Origin: Methylovorus mays
Lineage (GTDB): Bacteria; Pseudomonadota; Gammaproteobacteria; Burkholderiales; Methylophilaceae
Length of the DNA: 64,000 nucleotides
Assembly: GCF_020531915.1 (NCBI RefSeq)
Contig: NZ_JAJAVG010000007.1
Coordinates: 223,847 to 287,846 of the forward strand
Direction: 5' to 3'
Position numbers and translations under genes: made by a program. The notes under the pieces are model-generated. The model was not told the DNA's origin. It made no database searches and saw nothing but the letters and a program-made list of their open reading frames with translations. This document shows, piece by piece, positions 1 to 8,703 of this stretch (positions are counted from its first letter, which is position 1; every line of letters begins with the position of its first letter).

Positions 1-1
1 G

Positions 2-2215
2 GTCGAGATCACCGAAGCGGTGCTGGCAGACTACCCCTATGCGCTGGAGAAGCGGCTGATCGAGCGCTATCCCGCCCGGGACTACAGCGTGCAATACAAC
101 GAATCCGACTTCGCCTTCCTCACCCGCCTGTGGCGGGAATGGGGCATCAGCTTTCATTTTCGCCATGACGACGGGCGCCATACCCTGGTACTGGCCGATC
201 ACAATGGCGCCTATACGCCATTCCAGCCCGATGACCCGGCCAGTGGCTATCACACCATTGCCTATTACCCACCTGACCATAAGACCGATGCAGAGTACCT
301 GCACCACTTCAGCGATGCCGAGCAGCTGACCTCGGGCAGCTATGCCAGCCGCGATTACGACTACACCCGTCCCCGGGCCGAGCTTGCCGCCCGCAACGCC
401 CAGCCTCGTAATACCGCCCATGCGGAGAACGAGGTCTACCAGTGGCGTACCGACCATGGCAGTGACTACAGCCAGCCCAATGCCGGCATGGACCGCGAGG
501 CCAACCAGACCGAGCCGCAAGGTGAGCTCTTGGCCCGGCTGCGTATGGAAGCCCTGCGCCAGCCCGGTCACCGGGTGGCGGGCGAAGGCCATATCCGTGG
601 TGTCGTGCCCGGCCATACCTTTACCCTCAAAGCGCATCCCAGAGCAAGGGCCAATCAGGAGTACCTGATCCTCAGCACTACCTTGTTGATCGAGAATGTG
701 GGGGAAGAGACCGTCTCCTCTTCAGCTTCAACGGTGCGTGCCGCCATCGTGGATAGAGTCAGTGGCGCTATCGCGGGAGAACTCACCGGCACCTGGCGCA
801 TGGAGACCTACTTCAGCGGCCAGCCCAGCCGCGAAGTGCTGCGCCCCGATGTCCTGCTGCCGCATGCCCCCGGCCACAAGCCGCGCACCCATGGCCCGGA
901 GACTGCACTGGTGACCGGCCCCACCGGCGACACCGCCGAGAGCAATCTCTACACCGACCAGTACGGCCGCATCAAGGTGCAGTTCCCCTGGGACCGCTAT
1001 GGGCAGAAGAACCAGCACAGCAGTTGCTGGGTCCGGGTATCGCAAGCCTGGGCAGGCAACCAGCTGGGGGCCATGCACCTGCCACGCATAGGCGAAGAAG
1101 TGCTGATTGATTTCCTCGGCGGAGATCCGGATTTACCCGTATGTACCGGCCGTCTCTACAACCAGCTCAACCTGCCCCCGTGGCAGCTCCCGGCCCAGCA
1201 AGCCTTGAGCGGCATCCGCTCGCGCGAGCTCATCCCCGGTGGGGGCAATGGCGCTGCCGGGCGCAGCAATCACCTAATCCTCGATGACACCGATGGCAAG
1301 ATTCAGCTACAGCTCAAGAGCGACCATGACAGCTCTTCCTTAAGCCTGGGGCATATCACCCGCATCGACGGCAATGCCGGACGACTGGATTACCGGGGTG
1401 AAGGACTGGAACTCCGCACCGATGGGCATGGCGCCATCCGCGCCAGACAAGGGCTTATCCTCACCACCGAAGCGAGACGAGAAGCCCAGAACCACCTCAC
1501 CGGCCTCAGCGAAACCACGGCAAGACTAGAACAGGCACAAGCCCAGCATGCCGACCTGGGTCAGCTCGCAAGCCAGCACCAGGCACAGGACAGCGACGAC
1601 CAGCCCAAAGTGAGCGAGCGGCTGCAGGGGCAGAATGACGGTATTACCGGCAACAACAGCAGCAACACCAGCAATACAAACACCGCCAGCAATTCAACCA
1701 ACCCCGACACCGCCTTCCCCGAACTGCAGCAACCGCACCTGGTCATGGCAAGCCCCGCTGGCATTGCCAGCACCACCCCCGGCAGCACCCATCAGCACAG
1801 CGGTGAAGACCATGCCATTACCACGGGCAGCAATGTCAGTCTGAGTGCCAATCGCAGCCTCATCGCCAGTGTGCGGGAGGCGATACGGCTGTTTGCGTAC
1901 AAGGCGGGCATCAAGCTCTTTTCGGCACAAGAGAGCATCGATATCCAGGCCCTCAAGCACAGCATCGACATGGTCGCCCATCTGGACATTCGCCACACCG
2001 CAGAAAACATCACCTTCACCGCCAAACAGGAAATCGTGGTGAACGCAGGCGGCAGCTACACCCGCTGGAGCGCCAGCGGCATTGAGAGCGGCACGGCGGG
2101 CAGCTGGAAAGTCCATGCCAACCAGCATGCGATGGAGGATACGCCCAGGACATTGCCGGTGGTGATGCCCCCGATTCTCACTGCCACACCTAACGCAAGC
2201 AGGCCTTTTTCATAA
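2..2215 (+). CDS. vgrG: T6SS spike protein VgrG (5' end outside window)
   Basis: This is the trimeric spike tip of the type VI secretion system, which carries effectors into target cells. The reading frame is open to the first bases of the window (it reads VEITEAV before the first internal start at 20), so the N-terminus is missing. The visible part begins inside the gp27-like module (YNESDFAFLTRLWREWGI). It continues through the gp5-like OB/needle region (TDQYGRIKVQFPWDR, near residue 315 from position 20) and the DUF2345-type C-terminal extension. A Ser/Thr/Asn-rich linker lies at about residues 535-570. The effector gene starts 18 bases downstream, so it is the likely cargo. No tss structural genes are visible, so this may be an orphan vgrG island. 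Confidence 0.93.
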   Translation, partial: VEITEAVLADYPYALEKRLIERYPARDYSVQYNESDFAFLTRLWREWGISFHFRHDDGRHTLVLADHNGAYTPFQPDDPASGYHTIAYYPPDHKTDAEYLHHFSDAEQLTSGSYASRDYDYTRPRAELAARNAQPRNTAHAENEVYQWRTDHGSDYSQPNAGMDREANQTEPQGELLARLRMEALRQPGHRVAGEGHIRGVVPGHTFTLKAHPRARANQEYLILSTTLLIENVGEETVSSSASTVRAAIVDRVSGAIAGELTGTWRMETYFSGQPSREVLRPDVLLPHAPGHKPRTHGPETALVTGPTGDTAESNLYTDQYGRIKVQFPWDRYGQKNQHSSCWVRVSQAWAGNQLGAMHLPRIGEEVLIDFLGGDPDLPVCTGRLYNQLNLPPWQLPAQQALSGIRSRELIPGGGNGAAGRSNHLILDDTDGKIQLQLKSDHDSSSLSLGHITRIDGNAGRLDYRGEGLELRTDGHGAIRARQGLILTTEARREAQNHLTGLSETTARLEQAQAQHADLGQLASQHQAQDSDDQPKVSERLQGQNDGITGNNSSNTSNTNTASNSTNPDTAFPELQQPHLVMASPAGIASTTPGSTHQHSGEDHAITTGSNVSLSANRSLIASVREAIRLFAYKAGIKLFSAQESIDIQALKHSIDMVAHLDIRHTAENITFTAKQEIVVNAGGSYTRWSASGIESGTAGSWKVHANQHAMEDTPRTLPVVMPPILTATPNASRPFS

Positions 2216-2233
2216 TAACCTACGAGTCATTCC

Positions 2234-4654
2234 ATGCTAATCAGCTACCCATTTCTCACCGAGTTCACGCATAGCGACGATAGCGAGACCGTCCGTTATG
2301 CCTTTAGCGGACAGTATCCCGTCACCTGTTTCATGGAGTGGCATAACGGCATCCACCTGATGGCGCCGGTGGAAGGCTACTACACAGGCTATGCGCCGTT
2401 GCGGGCGATTGCCGATGGCAGGGTGATCTACACGGTAGAGCCGGATGCCCGCTTTAGTCCAGATGCCCAACCTAATGAAAACCCCGACCACCCACAATAC
2501 TACTCGGCCTACACCGGGAGCCCTGAGTGGACGGACAAGGGCATGGTGATCATCGAGCACACGGCAGAGATTGGGGCGAATGGCGATACACCTGTCAGCA
2601 TCACGTTTTACAGCGTGTACATGCATATGAAGTCGCTGGCGGTAAAGCAGGGCCAGCCGATATACCGCAAGGACAAGCTCGGCGACGCCGGGCAGATCTA
2701 TAATCATTATGGGCATGTGCATTTTGAAATCTGCATGGACGAGGCCAACCTGACCACGCTGCTGGGGCAAGCGCCGGATGCGCTGCCTGCGCTGGGCCAA
2801 GCGCCCACCCGCTGTGGGCGTACCGATGTGGTGTTTGGCAGCACCTATGTGTATTTGCCTGCGGGCACGCCGGTGCATACGCACCAGCCCACGACCCATC
2901 TCGCAACCCCGATGGGGGCCACACTATCCGCACCGCTGTGGGTGAAGCTGGATTACGAAGGGGATGCCCACCTCACCACATACCACGCCACGGGCGAGCA
3001 TGCCGGGGAAGTGATTGGCACCCAGGTGGCGGAGCGCCGGGGCGAATATGAGCTGCATAAGGAAGCCGACAAGCGGCACAAGAGGCTTGCCGAAAGCCAG
3101 CAGGCGCAAAGCAGCCCCAGCGGCTGGTATGAGCTGCTGCGCTTTGGGCGGGTGCTGGGGTCAGACCCGCTGCCAGCGGGGGCTGAGCACTGGCGCTGCA
3201 TTCATACGCCGCAGGGGCTGTTGTGGGCGAATCTGAATGCGCCGGGTACGTTTCAGTTTAGCGATGCCGATTTCCCCGCCATCATGGGATGGCAATGCAT
3301 ACAGGATGACGACAATCCCCTGGACCAGCGCTGCGATAGCGAGACCCTTCGCATGCTGTTTGCCCGCCAGCATGCACGCATGGCAGATCGCGAGCTGGCA
3401 TTGGAGCGCACCGACGAAGGCTTGCGCAAGCTGGCAAGCCCGATACTCACCCCTTCAGACCGCCTGGCCGACAAACTCAAGCACCTGATCTGCAAGTTTC
3501 CCAGTGAGTTTGATCAAAGCAACTTCGAAGCCCGCTACGGCCATATCAAGGATTTGCCGCATTACAGAGACGATAAAACCGGCGATAGCTGGAAAGCGCT
3601 GAAAGCGCATATCAGGGCCCTGACCAGCCGCAATCTGCCCGATGCGTACACCAATGCAGAATGGCATTTCCACCCCATCGCCTTTATCCAGCACATGCGC
3701 AAATGCATGTGGCTGGGGGCGGCGGAGTTCAAGCAGCTGCTGCCTAGCCATGCGCTGCGGACCTTCACGTTCAAACAGCCCAATCGGCCCGATCGCTACC
3801 CGGTGGCATGGGAAGAAGTCGTGGGTTATGGCACTCGCAGAGGGGAGCCGAATGAGGTTGCCAAAATTATCAATAATCACCGCATCCCCCTCAACCGCGC
3901 CTTGCGCAAATACGGGTTGAACACTCCGCTGCGCATGGCCGCTTTCTTTGGCAATGCGGTACAGGAGACTTCATGGCTTAGTTCGTTTTCTGAGATCGGT
4001 GCCTCCAGCAAGTATTACCCCCCCTGGCATGGGCGCGGCTTTTTGCAGCTAACGAACCCGGCCAACTATTTTGATTACTGGCGCTTCCGCGGGCGCAAGG
4101 TGGATGCGGCGCTGGGGACAAGGCTACAGGCGGCCTTTGATGACATGTACAAGCACAAGGAGAAACAAGCGCTCAAACTGCTGAAAGATGAGAATTTCCC
4201 GGAAATTCCTCAGCAGATAAAAGACTGGCGGCGATGGGTTGAGGCAGACATCAAGCGGGGTGAAAGTCCACAAGAGGCCATGTTGGCCCCATCTGACAGC
4301 GCTGGCTGGTATGCGATTACCAAGGGACTCGTGGAATCCGCCGATGCGCCCCATGTGCTGGAGCGCCAGGAGGTGGCTACCGAGTCCGTCCGGAGAACCC
4401 CCGCAGGCGATGAGACTTACCCCACAGGCAGGCATGTTTATTACCGCAGCCAAGCCTTCTGGCGGGCATGCGCAAAAGTTAACCTGCCAGCAATTGCCAC
4501 ACGCACCGATTACTCCCGAATGAATGGCTTCGACTCCCGCTGCTCAGCCTATGGCGTAGCACTCGCCGTACTTAGCGAAATGCGACTTCCGGATGCAGAG
4601 GGCAAGCTAAGCATTGAATATCCTGAAGGCTATACGCCAAGGAGAGGCGCATGA
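2234..4654 (+). CDS. Predicted T6SS peptidoglycan hydrolase effector, M23-like plus GH19/lysozyme-like domains
   Basis: This 806-residue protein has no signal peptide and is encoded directly behind vgrG. Residues ~30-170 resemble an M23/LytM endopeptidase, with H37-x3-H41, a YMHM segment and HVHFE at H161/H163. Canonical M23 enzymes have H-x3-D, so one metal ligand looks changed from Asp to His. Residues ~545-770 resemble GH19 chitinase/lysozyme, with candidate catalytic Glu578 in QETSW and GRGFLQLTNPANY from residue 600. The middle part is unassigned. The stop overlaps the next gene's start in ATGA. A toxin that cuts both peptides and glycan is inferred from the domains. The last ~105 codons are repeated twice downstream. 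The family call is solid; activity of the M23 part is uncertain. Confidence 0.82.
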   Translation: MLISYPFLTEFTHSDDSETVRYAFSGQYPVTCFMEWHNGIHLMAPVEGYYTGYAPLRAIADGRVIYTVEPDARFSPDAQPNENPDHPQYYSAYTGSPEWTDKGMVIIEHTAEIGANGDTPVSITFYSVYMHMKSLAVKQGQPIYRKDKLGDAGQIYNHYGHVHFEICMDEANLTTLLGQAPDALPALGQAPTRCGRTDVVFGSTYVYLPAGTPVHTHQPTTHLATPMGATLSAPLWVKLDYEGDAHLTTYHATGEHAGEVIGTQVAERRGEYELHKEADKRHKRLAESQQAQSSPSGWYELLRFGRVLGSDPLPAGAEHWRCIHTPQGLLWANLNAPGTFQFSDADFPAIMGWQCIQDDDNPLDQRCDSETLRMLFARQHARMADRELALERTDEGLRKLASPILTPSDRLADKLKHLICKFPSEFDQSNFEARYGHIKDLPHYRDDKTGDSWKALKAHIRALTSRNLPDAYTNAEWHFHPIAFIQHMRKCMWLGAAEFKQLLPSHALRTFTFKQPNRPDRYPVAWEEVVGYGTRRGEPNEVAKIINNHRIPLNRALRKYGLNTPLRMAAFFGNAVQETSWLSSFSEIGASSKYYPPWHGRGFLQLTNPANYFDYWRFRGRKVDAALGTRLQAAFDDMYKHKEKQALKLLKDENFPEIPQQIKDWRRWVEADIKRGESPQEAMLAPSDSAGWYAITKGLVESADAPHVLERQEVATESVRRTPAGDETYPTGRHVYYRSQAFWRACAKVNLPAIATRTDYSRMNGFDSRCSAYGVALAVLSEMRLPDAEGKLSIEYPEGYTPRRGA
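4339..4654 (+). repeat. Effector tail repeat, copy A (parent copy, in frame in the effector)
   Basis: This is the 3' end of the hydrolase gene, encoding VLERQEVATESVRR through EYPEGYTPRRGA. Near-identical DNA recurs at 5329-5641 and 8395-8703. Copies A and C differ by only a handful of substitutions. Their similarity continues past the stop codon into the first bases of the following gene (ATGAGGCCTGTTAT). This extended match marks a recombination junction. Confidence 0.9.
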
Positions 4655-5310
4655 GGCCTGTTATTCTGACATGGCTATTTTTAGCCTTCGCCCAATCTGC
4701 TATCGCGGCGCCAGAGCAACTTGAGCGCGTTGAAATCTCGCTTAAAGGTTGCCATATCGCCATGACGCTTCCTCTGGATAAAAATAGCAATCCGGCACCA
4801 GCCTCTGAGACATCAAAATATACGATAGGTGGATTTGGCGTAGAACCACTGCCTGCCAGCTGGAAGTCGAACATGGGGCGGATGTATTTTTCTCTTGAGT
4901 GCATGGATAAGAACGACCCCAATCTCATGCAACCTTCTGGAGTTCTTAACTCCACCACGAACACGTGGGGAAAAGACCCTGACTACATGCGCAGCTATCT
5001 GACCACCTCCACAGAAGCCTATGAGCGTAACAAAGCCGAGGAAATTATAGAAACTACGCAGGTTTACGATATTAAAGCCGTGAATGGCCATGGGTGGGCT
5101 GATACCTATGTCTATTTAATCGGCGATGAACAATATCGTCAACGTTCCATGAGTTTTTGTATTTTTCATGATTCAAAAGCGTTGTGTGGGAATGGCAAGG
5201 TGGCATACGTGAATGAGCCGCAGGGCGATCTTACGCAGCATGCTCTTGAAATTCTTCGCACCATTGAGTTTTTACCCGATGTGCCCGCCGCTCCGCCAGC
5301 CAAGCCTTAA
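4651..5310 (+). CDS. Secreted candidate immunity protein 1
   Basis: The 219-residue product starts with a signal peptide (MRPVILTWLFLAFAQSAIAA), so it should be periplasmic, where a cell-wall hydrolase would act. It overlaps the effector stop codon by four bases (ATGA), indicating translational coupling, the usual layout for an effector and its immunity gene. I do not recognise a named family. It is clearly paralogous to the protein at 5643-6296: both share KGCHIA, VEPLPASWKSNMG, MQPSG, YDIKAVNGHGWADT, FCIFH and RTIEFLPDVPAA. Conserved cysteines in KGCHIA, ECMD, FCIFH and ALCG could form disulfides. Immunity function is inferred from position and export signal only. Confidence 0.75.
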   Translation: MRPVILTWLFLAFAQSAIAAPEQLERVEISLKGCHIAMTLPLDKNSNPAPASETSKYTIGGFGVEPLPASWKSNMGRMYFSLECMDKNDPNLMQPSGVLNSTTNTWGKDPDYMRSYLTTSTEAYERNKAEEIIETTQVYDIKAVNGHGWADTYVYLIGDEQYRQRSMSFCIFHDSKALCGNGKVAYVNEPQGDLTQHALEILRTIEFLPDVPAAPPAKP

Positions 5311-5328
5311 ACGCAGGGGGCTGAAGTG

Positions 5329-5641
5329 CGCCGATGCGCCCCATGTGCTGGAGCGCCAGGAGGTGGCTACCGAGGCCGTCCGGAGAACCCCCGCAGGCGA
5401 TGAGACTTACCCCACAGGCAGGCATGTTTATTACCGCAGCCAAGCCTTCTGGCGGGCATGCGCAAAAGTTAACCTGCCAGCAATTGCCACCCGCACCGAT
5501 TACTCCCGAATGAATGGCTTCGACTCCCGCTGCTCCGCCTATGGCGTAGCACTTGCCGTACTCACCGAAATGCGACTCCCGGATGCTGAGGGCAAGCTAA
5601 GCATTGAATATCCTGAAGGCTATACGCCAAGGAGACCTTAA
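5329..5641 (+). pseudogene. Detached effector tail fragment, copy B
   Basis: This fragment repeats the last ~104 codons of the hydrolase (CADAPHVLERQEVATEAVRR to EYPEGYTPRRP, then TAA). The upstream catalytic domains are absent and no convincing ribosome binding site or start codon exists at its own beginning, so it is probably not a gene by itself. It has more substitutions relative to copy A than copy C has, including CCCGCACC for CACGCACC and ACCGAA for AGCGAA. It sits between the two paralogous immunity candidates. It reads as the scar of a duplicated effector-tail/immunity unit. Confidence 0.85.
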
Positions 5642-5642
5642 C

Positions 5643-6296
5643 TTGAAAAAACATCTTTCTTTGCTCGCTTTTCTGAGTGTTTCGTTTCCTGCAATAGCAA
5701 ACGACAACACCCCTACTATTCGAGTTGAGACCAATCTGGGAAAGGGCTGCCATATTGCTGCAACTCTCCCTAAAGGTGAGCACAGCGGTATTGGAAGTTG
5801 GGAACAGCATCTAGGCGCATTTCATGTTGAGCCACTGCCCGCCAGCTGGAAGTCAAACATGGGGGAAATGTATTTTTCTCGTGAATGCATGGATAGCAAC
5901 CATCCTGAGCTTATGCAACCTTCTGGAATTCTTAACCCTACCACGAAGAAGTGGGAAAAAGACCCTGATTACCTGCGCAGCTATCTGACCACATCTACAG
6001 ACGCCCATGCGCGTGAAAAAATAGAGGAAATTATAGAAACTATGCAGGTTTACGATATTAAGGCCGTGAATGGCCATGGTTGGGCCGACACTCATATTTA
6101 TTTGAACGGTGACCAGCAAACCCGGCAAGGCTACATGCGCTTTTGTATTTTTCATGCTTCAAAAGCCTTGTGTGGGCATGGCGCGGTGGGTTATGTGAGT
6201 ATCCCTGACAGCGACCTCACCCAGCACGCAATAGAAATCCTTCGTACCATTGAGTTTCTGCCCGATGTGCCAGCTGCTGAACTAGTTAAGCCTTGA
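5643..6296 (+). CDS. Secreted candidate immunity protein 2 (paralogue of protein 1)
   Basis: A TTG start two bases after the fragment stop gives 217 residues with a clean signal peptide (LKKHLSLLAFLSVSFPAIA). An ATG at 5604 in the same frame would add 13 residues from inside the tail repeat and spoil the signal peptide, so TTG is preferred. The mature part aligns along its whole length with the protein at 4651-5310, including VEPLPASWKSNMG, YDIKAVNGHGWADTH and RTIEFLPDVPAA. The N-terminal third diverges most, which may reflect specificity for a different toxin variant. The stop overlaps the next start in TTGA. Function is inferred from context. Confidence 0.72.
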   Translation: MKKHLSLLAFLSVSFPAIANDNTPTIRVETNLGKGCHIAATLPKGEHSGIGSWEQHLGAFHVEPLPASWKSNMGEMYFSRECMDSNHPELMQPSGILNPTTKKWEKDPDYLRSYLTTSTDAHAREKIEEIIETMQVYDIKAVNGHGWADTHIYLNGDQQTRQGYMRFCIFHASKALCGHGAVGYVSIPDSDLTQHAIEILRTIEFLPDVPAAELVKP

Positions 6297-8371
6297 CATT
6301 GAAAAACAAACGGAAAGCATGTTGCAACATGATGAATAGAAATGCCTGCTCAGGTCTCTTTTACTTATTTCTCTTGCTAGCCCCACTTCGCGTAAACGCA
6401 CTGGATATTGATCCTATCGCGAGGTCCGAGATAGAGTCCCTTCCCCGTGTCCCAGACGAATCTCGGATGACAATCGGGAATTCACCTTATCGAACCTATC
6501 TTGTTCGATTAGGCGCTCGATTAGGATTTTTGGAGCGTTACGATATGCAGGGAACTCCGACATGGAGATCTCCTCCATTGCCCCTGTTCGGATGTGATAT
6601 AGATTATGGCGGCGTTAGGCTGATATCAACACAAGGGCAAGGCGAACTGATTCTTTTTAATTTGTGTCCCAATACGCCTAGCCTTTTCATTACCTCAAGC
6701 AATGATCTGGGGGCGATCAGCCAAGACCGCCCCAATGAAGTAGAAATTTTAGATGGCGAAGAAGGACCGCTACTAGAGGGCCTTGGTCAGGCTATGCTCG
6801 CTGGCGACCTGCGAAATGGGAAAAAAGAGCTAGTACAGCCAACCAAACCATTTCATATCACTCCATTTTTCAAACCAGAGTCTAAAGACCTTAAGAATGC
6901 GATCGCCAAGCTAAGAACAAAGTCGCGATTAAATGATGATCTTGATGAATTGCGGCGAATATTCGGCTTGGTCGATTTCCGTAAGGCTGATCTCTCAATA
7001 CGCGACGAAAATGATCTGGGCTACTTTCTTGCACGTGGCGGAACCTGCGCAGATATAAACGATGCGATTATTGTGTTGCGTCATACTTTGCAGAGAGCTC
7101 CTGATAGAGCATCAGCGCATTTAAATCTGGCCGATACCTATGCAACTGTACCCTCCGACCAGTGGCGTTGCACACTGAGACCAAGCAAGGAACTGGCGGT
7201 AGAACATTATCGCTATTATTGCGCCGCGCTTCTTCCCGTCAAGCCGCCACGACAAACCGCTAAGCGTGTGCTGAATTTCCTGCGCGAAGTTGGGGCTGTT
7301 GAGGCGGAAGCTGATTTGTCCAATCCCACCATAGCGATGTCTCAGGACGACTTGGATCTAGCTCCATTTGATACAGAATTCTGTCGACCACGGCTTAGCC
7401 TATTTGATGATCTCAAGGCGAACGATATCGAATCTTTCCGAGCGCATATTGCTGAACATCCAGAGGATATTGCCGAAAGTAGAAGGTATGACTACACAAT
7501 CTTGAGGATGGCGCTAGCTTCGCATAACGGGCCTTTTGTTGAGACTTTGCTTGCTGCCGGTGCAATGCGCTTTGGTTTCGGGAAGACAGACGATTATTTT
7601 CATCCGCTGGTTTATGCAGTTTTTACTGGGCCGGACACTCTTGATGCAATGTTGGAGCATGGGCATTTTGACCAAAAGGATATGAATGAGGCTCTTATAA
7701 ATGCCACTGAAATAAGGGCTTCATCACCAGAAGCTATAACGCGAAAAATTCGTATGATTAAGAGTTTGTTAAAGCATGGAGCGGATGTGCAAACTAGAGG
7801 CGTGATAGCGGCAGCAGCGTCGGCGTATGGTCCTTCGGAGCTCTTTTATCTTTTACGCGACGCTGGCGCACGTATCAACCTGCCAGACCATGATGGAACG
7901 AATGCGCTCTTTAGAGTAGGTCCATTCAATATGGTAGACACTGTAGCGACGATCAATGATCTTCTCGCGATGGGGGTGAGTGTCAATCATGTGGCCGATA
8001 ATGGAATGACTCCCCTGACTCATCTATATGCTTGGACCAACAAGAACAGAGCCACAGTGCTGGCCTGCACCAAGATTTTGCTTAATCACGGGGCCGACCC
8101 CAATCTATCAGGGAATGATGAAACAGCTTTGACCATGGCGGCAAGGAGCGGATGGTTGGAACACGTCGAGTTGCTCCTCGCGAATGGCGCTCACCTACCG
8201 GAGGGGGGAGCAGCAGATAAATTGGTTGCACACATGCTTAGAGGGATTGCCTTCGGCGACTCAGAACCCGAGTATGACATCGAAGGTCACCGTTTTACCT
8301 ACCGGACAATCCTCTTGCTACTGGGGAAACCTGTTCCACCCGTGCCAGTCGCTGAGCAAGTCAAGCCTTGA
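6293..8371 (+). CDS. Secreted ankyrin-repeat protein, candidate immunity protein
   Basis: The 692-residue product starts at a TTG overlapping the previous stop (TTGA). An ATG at 6329 is an alternative. A hydrophobic segment (LFYLFLLLAPLRVNA) suggests export to the periplasm. The N-terminal half is unrecognised. The C-terminal half carries ankyrin-type repeats, such as LLKHGADVQTRG, DAGARINLPDHDGTNAL, LLNHGADPNLSGNDETALTMAA and EHVELLLANGAHLP. The DNA looks more A/T-rich than the flagellar and mxa genes, consistent with acquisition from elsewhere. Like its neighbours it ends in a Lys-Pro-stop context (AAGCCTTGA) followed by an effector tail fragment. An immunity role is inference; ankyrin proteins also accompany other toxins. 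Confidence 0.7.
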   Translation: MTLKNKRKACCNMMNRNACSGLFYLFLLLAPLRVNALDIDPIARSEIESLPRVPDESRMTIGNSPYRTYLVRLGARLGFLERYDMQGTPTWRSPPLPLFGCDIDYGGVRLISTQGQGELILFNLCPNTPSLFITSSNDLGAISQDRPNEVEILDGEEGPLLEGLGQAMLAGDLRNGKKELVQPTKPFHITPFFKPESKDLKNAIAKLRTKSRLNDDLDELRRIFGLVDFRKADLSIRDENDLGYFLARGGTCADINDAIIVLRHTLQRAPDRASAHLNLADTYATVPSDQWRCTLRPSKELAVEHYRYYCAALLPVKPPRQTAKRVLNFLREVGAVEAEADLSNPTIAMSQDDLDLAPFDTEFCRPRLSLFDDLKANDIESFRAHIAEHPEDIAESRRYDYTILRMALASHNGPFVETLLAAGAMRFGFGKTDDYFHPLVYAVFTGPDTLDAMLEHGHFDQKDMNEALINATEIRASSPEAITRKIRMIKSLLKHGADVQTRGVIAAAASAYGPSELFYLLRDAGARINLPDHDGTNALFRVGPFNMVDTVATINDLLAMGVSVNHVADNGMTPLTHLYAWTNKNRATVLACTKILLNHGADPNLSGNDETALTMAARSGWLEHVELLLANGAHLPEGGAADKLVAHMLRGIAFGDSEPEYDIEGHRFTYRTILLLLGKPVPPVPVAEQVKP

Positions 8372-8394
8372 ACACAGGGGGCTGGAGTCCGCCT

Positions 8395-8703
8395 GCACTC
8401 CATGTGCTGGAGCGCCAGGAGGTGGCTACCGAGGCCATCCGGAGAACCCCCGCAGGCGATGAGACTTACCCCACAGGCAGGCATGTTTATTACCGCAGCC
8501 AAGCCTTCTGGCGGGCATGCGCAAAAGTTAACCTGCCAGCAATTGCCACACGCACCGATTACTCCCGAATGAATGGCTTCGACTCCCGCTGCTCAGCCTA
8601 TGGCGTAGCACTCGCCGTACTTAGCGAAATGCGACTTCCGGATGCTGAGGGCAAGCTAAGCATTGAATACCCTGAAGGCTATACGCCGAGGAGAGGATCA
8701 TGA
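8395..8703 (+). pseudogene. Detached effector tail fragment, copy C
   Basis: This is a third copy of the hydrolase C-terminal ~103 codons (LHVLERQEVATEAIRR to EYPEGYTPRRGS). It is nearly identical to copy A. The frame is open back to a TTG at 8368 that overlaps the ankyrin gene stop (TTGA), so a 111-residue peptide could be made by coupled translation. It lacks the catalytic domains, so I treat it as a remnant. As in copy A, its TGA overlaps the ATG of the next gene, and the match runs on into ATGAGGCCTGTTAT. Confidence 0.83.

Noticed and set aside
4339-8703. CRISPR array or insertion sequence as an explanation of the repeats
   Set aside because: The repeats are ~310-base coding fragments with no spacers of regular size, no terminal inverted repeats and no transposase.
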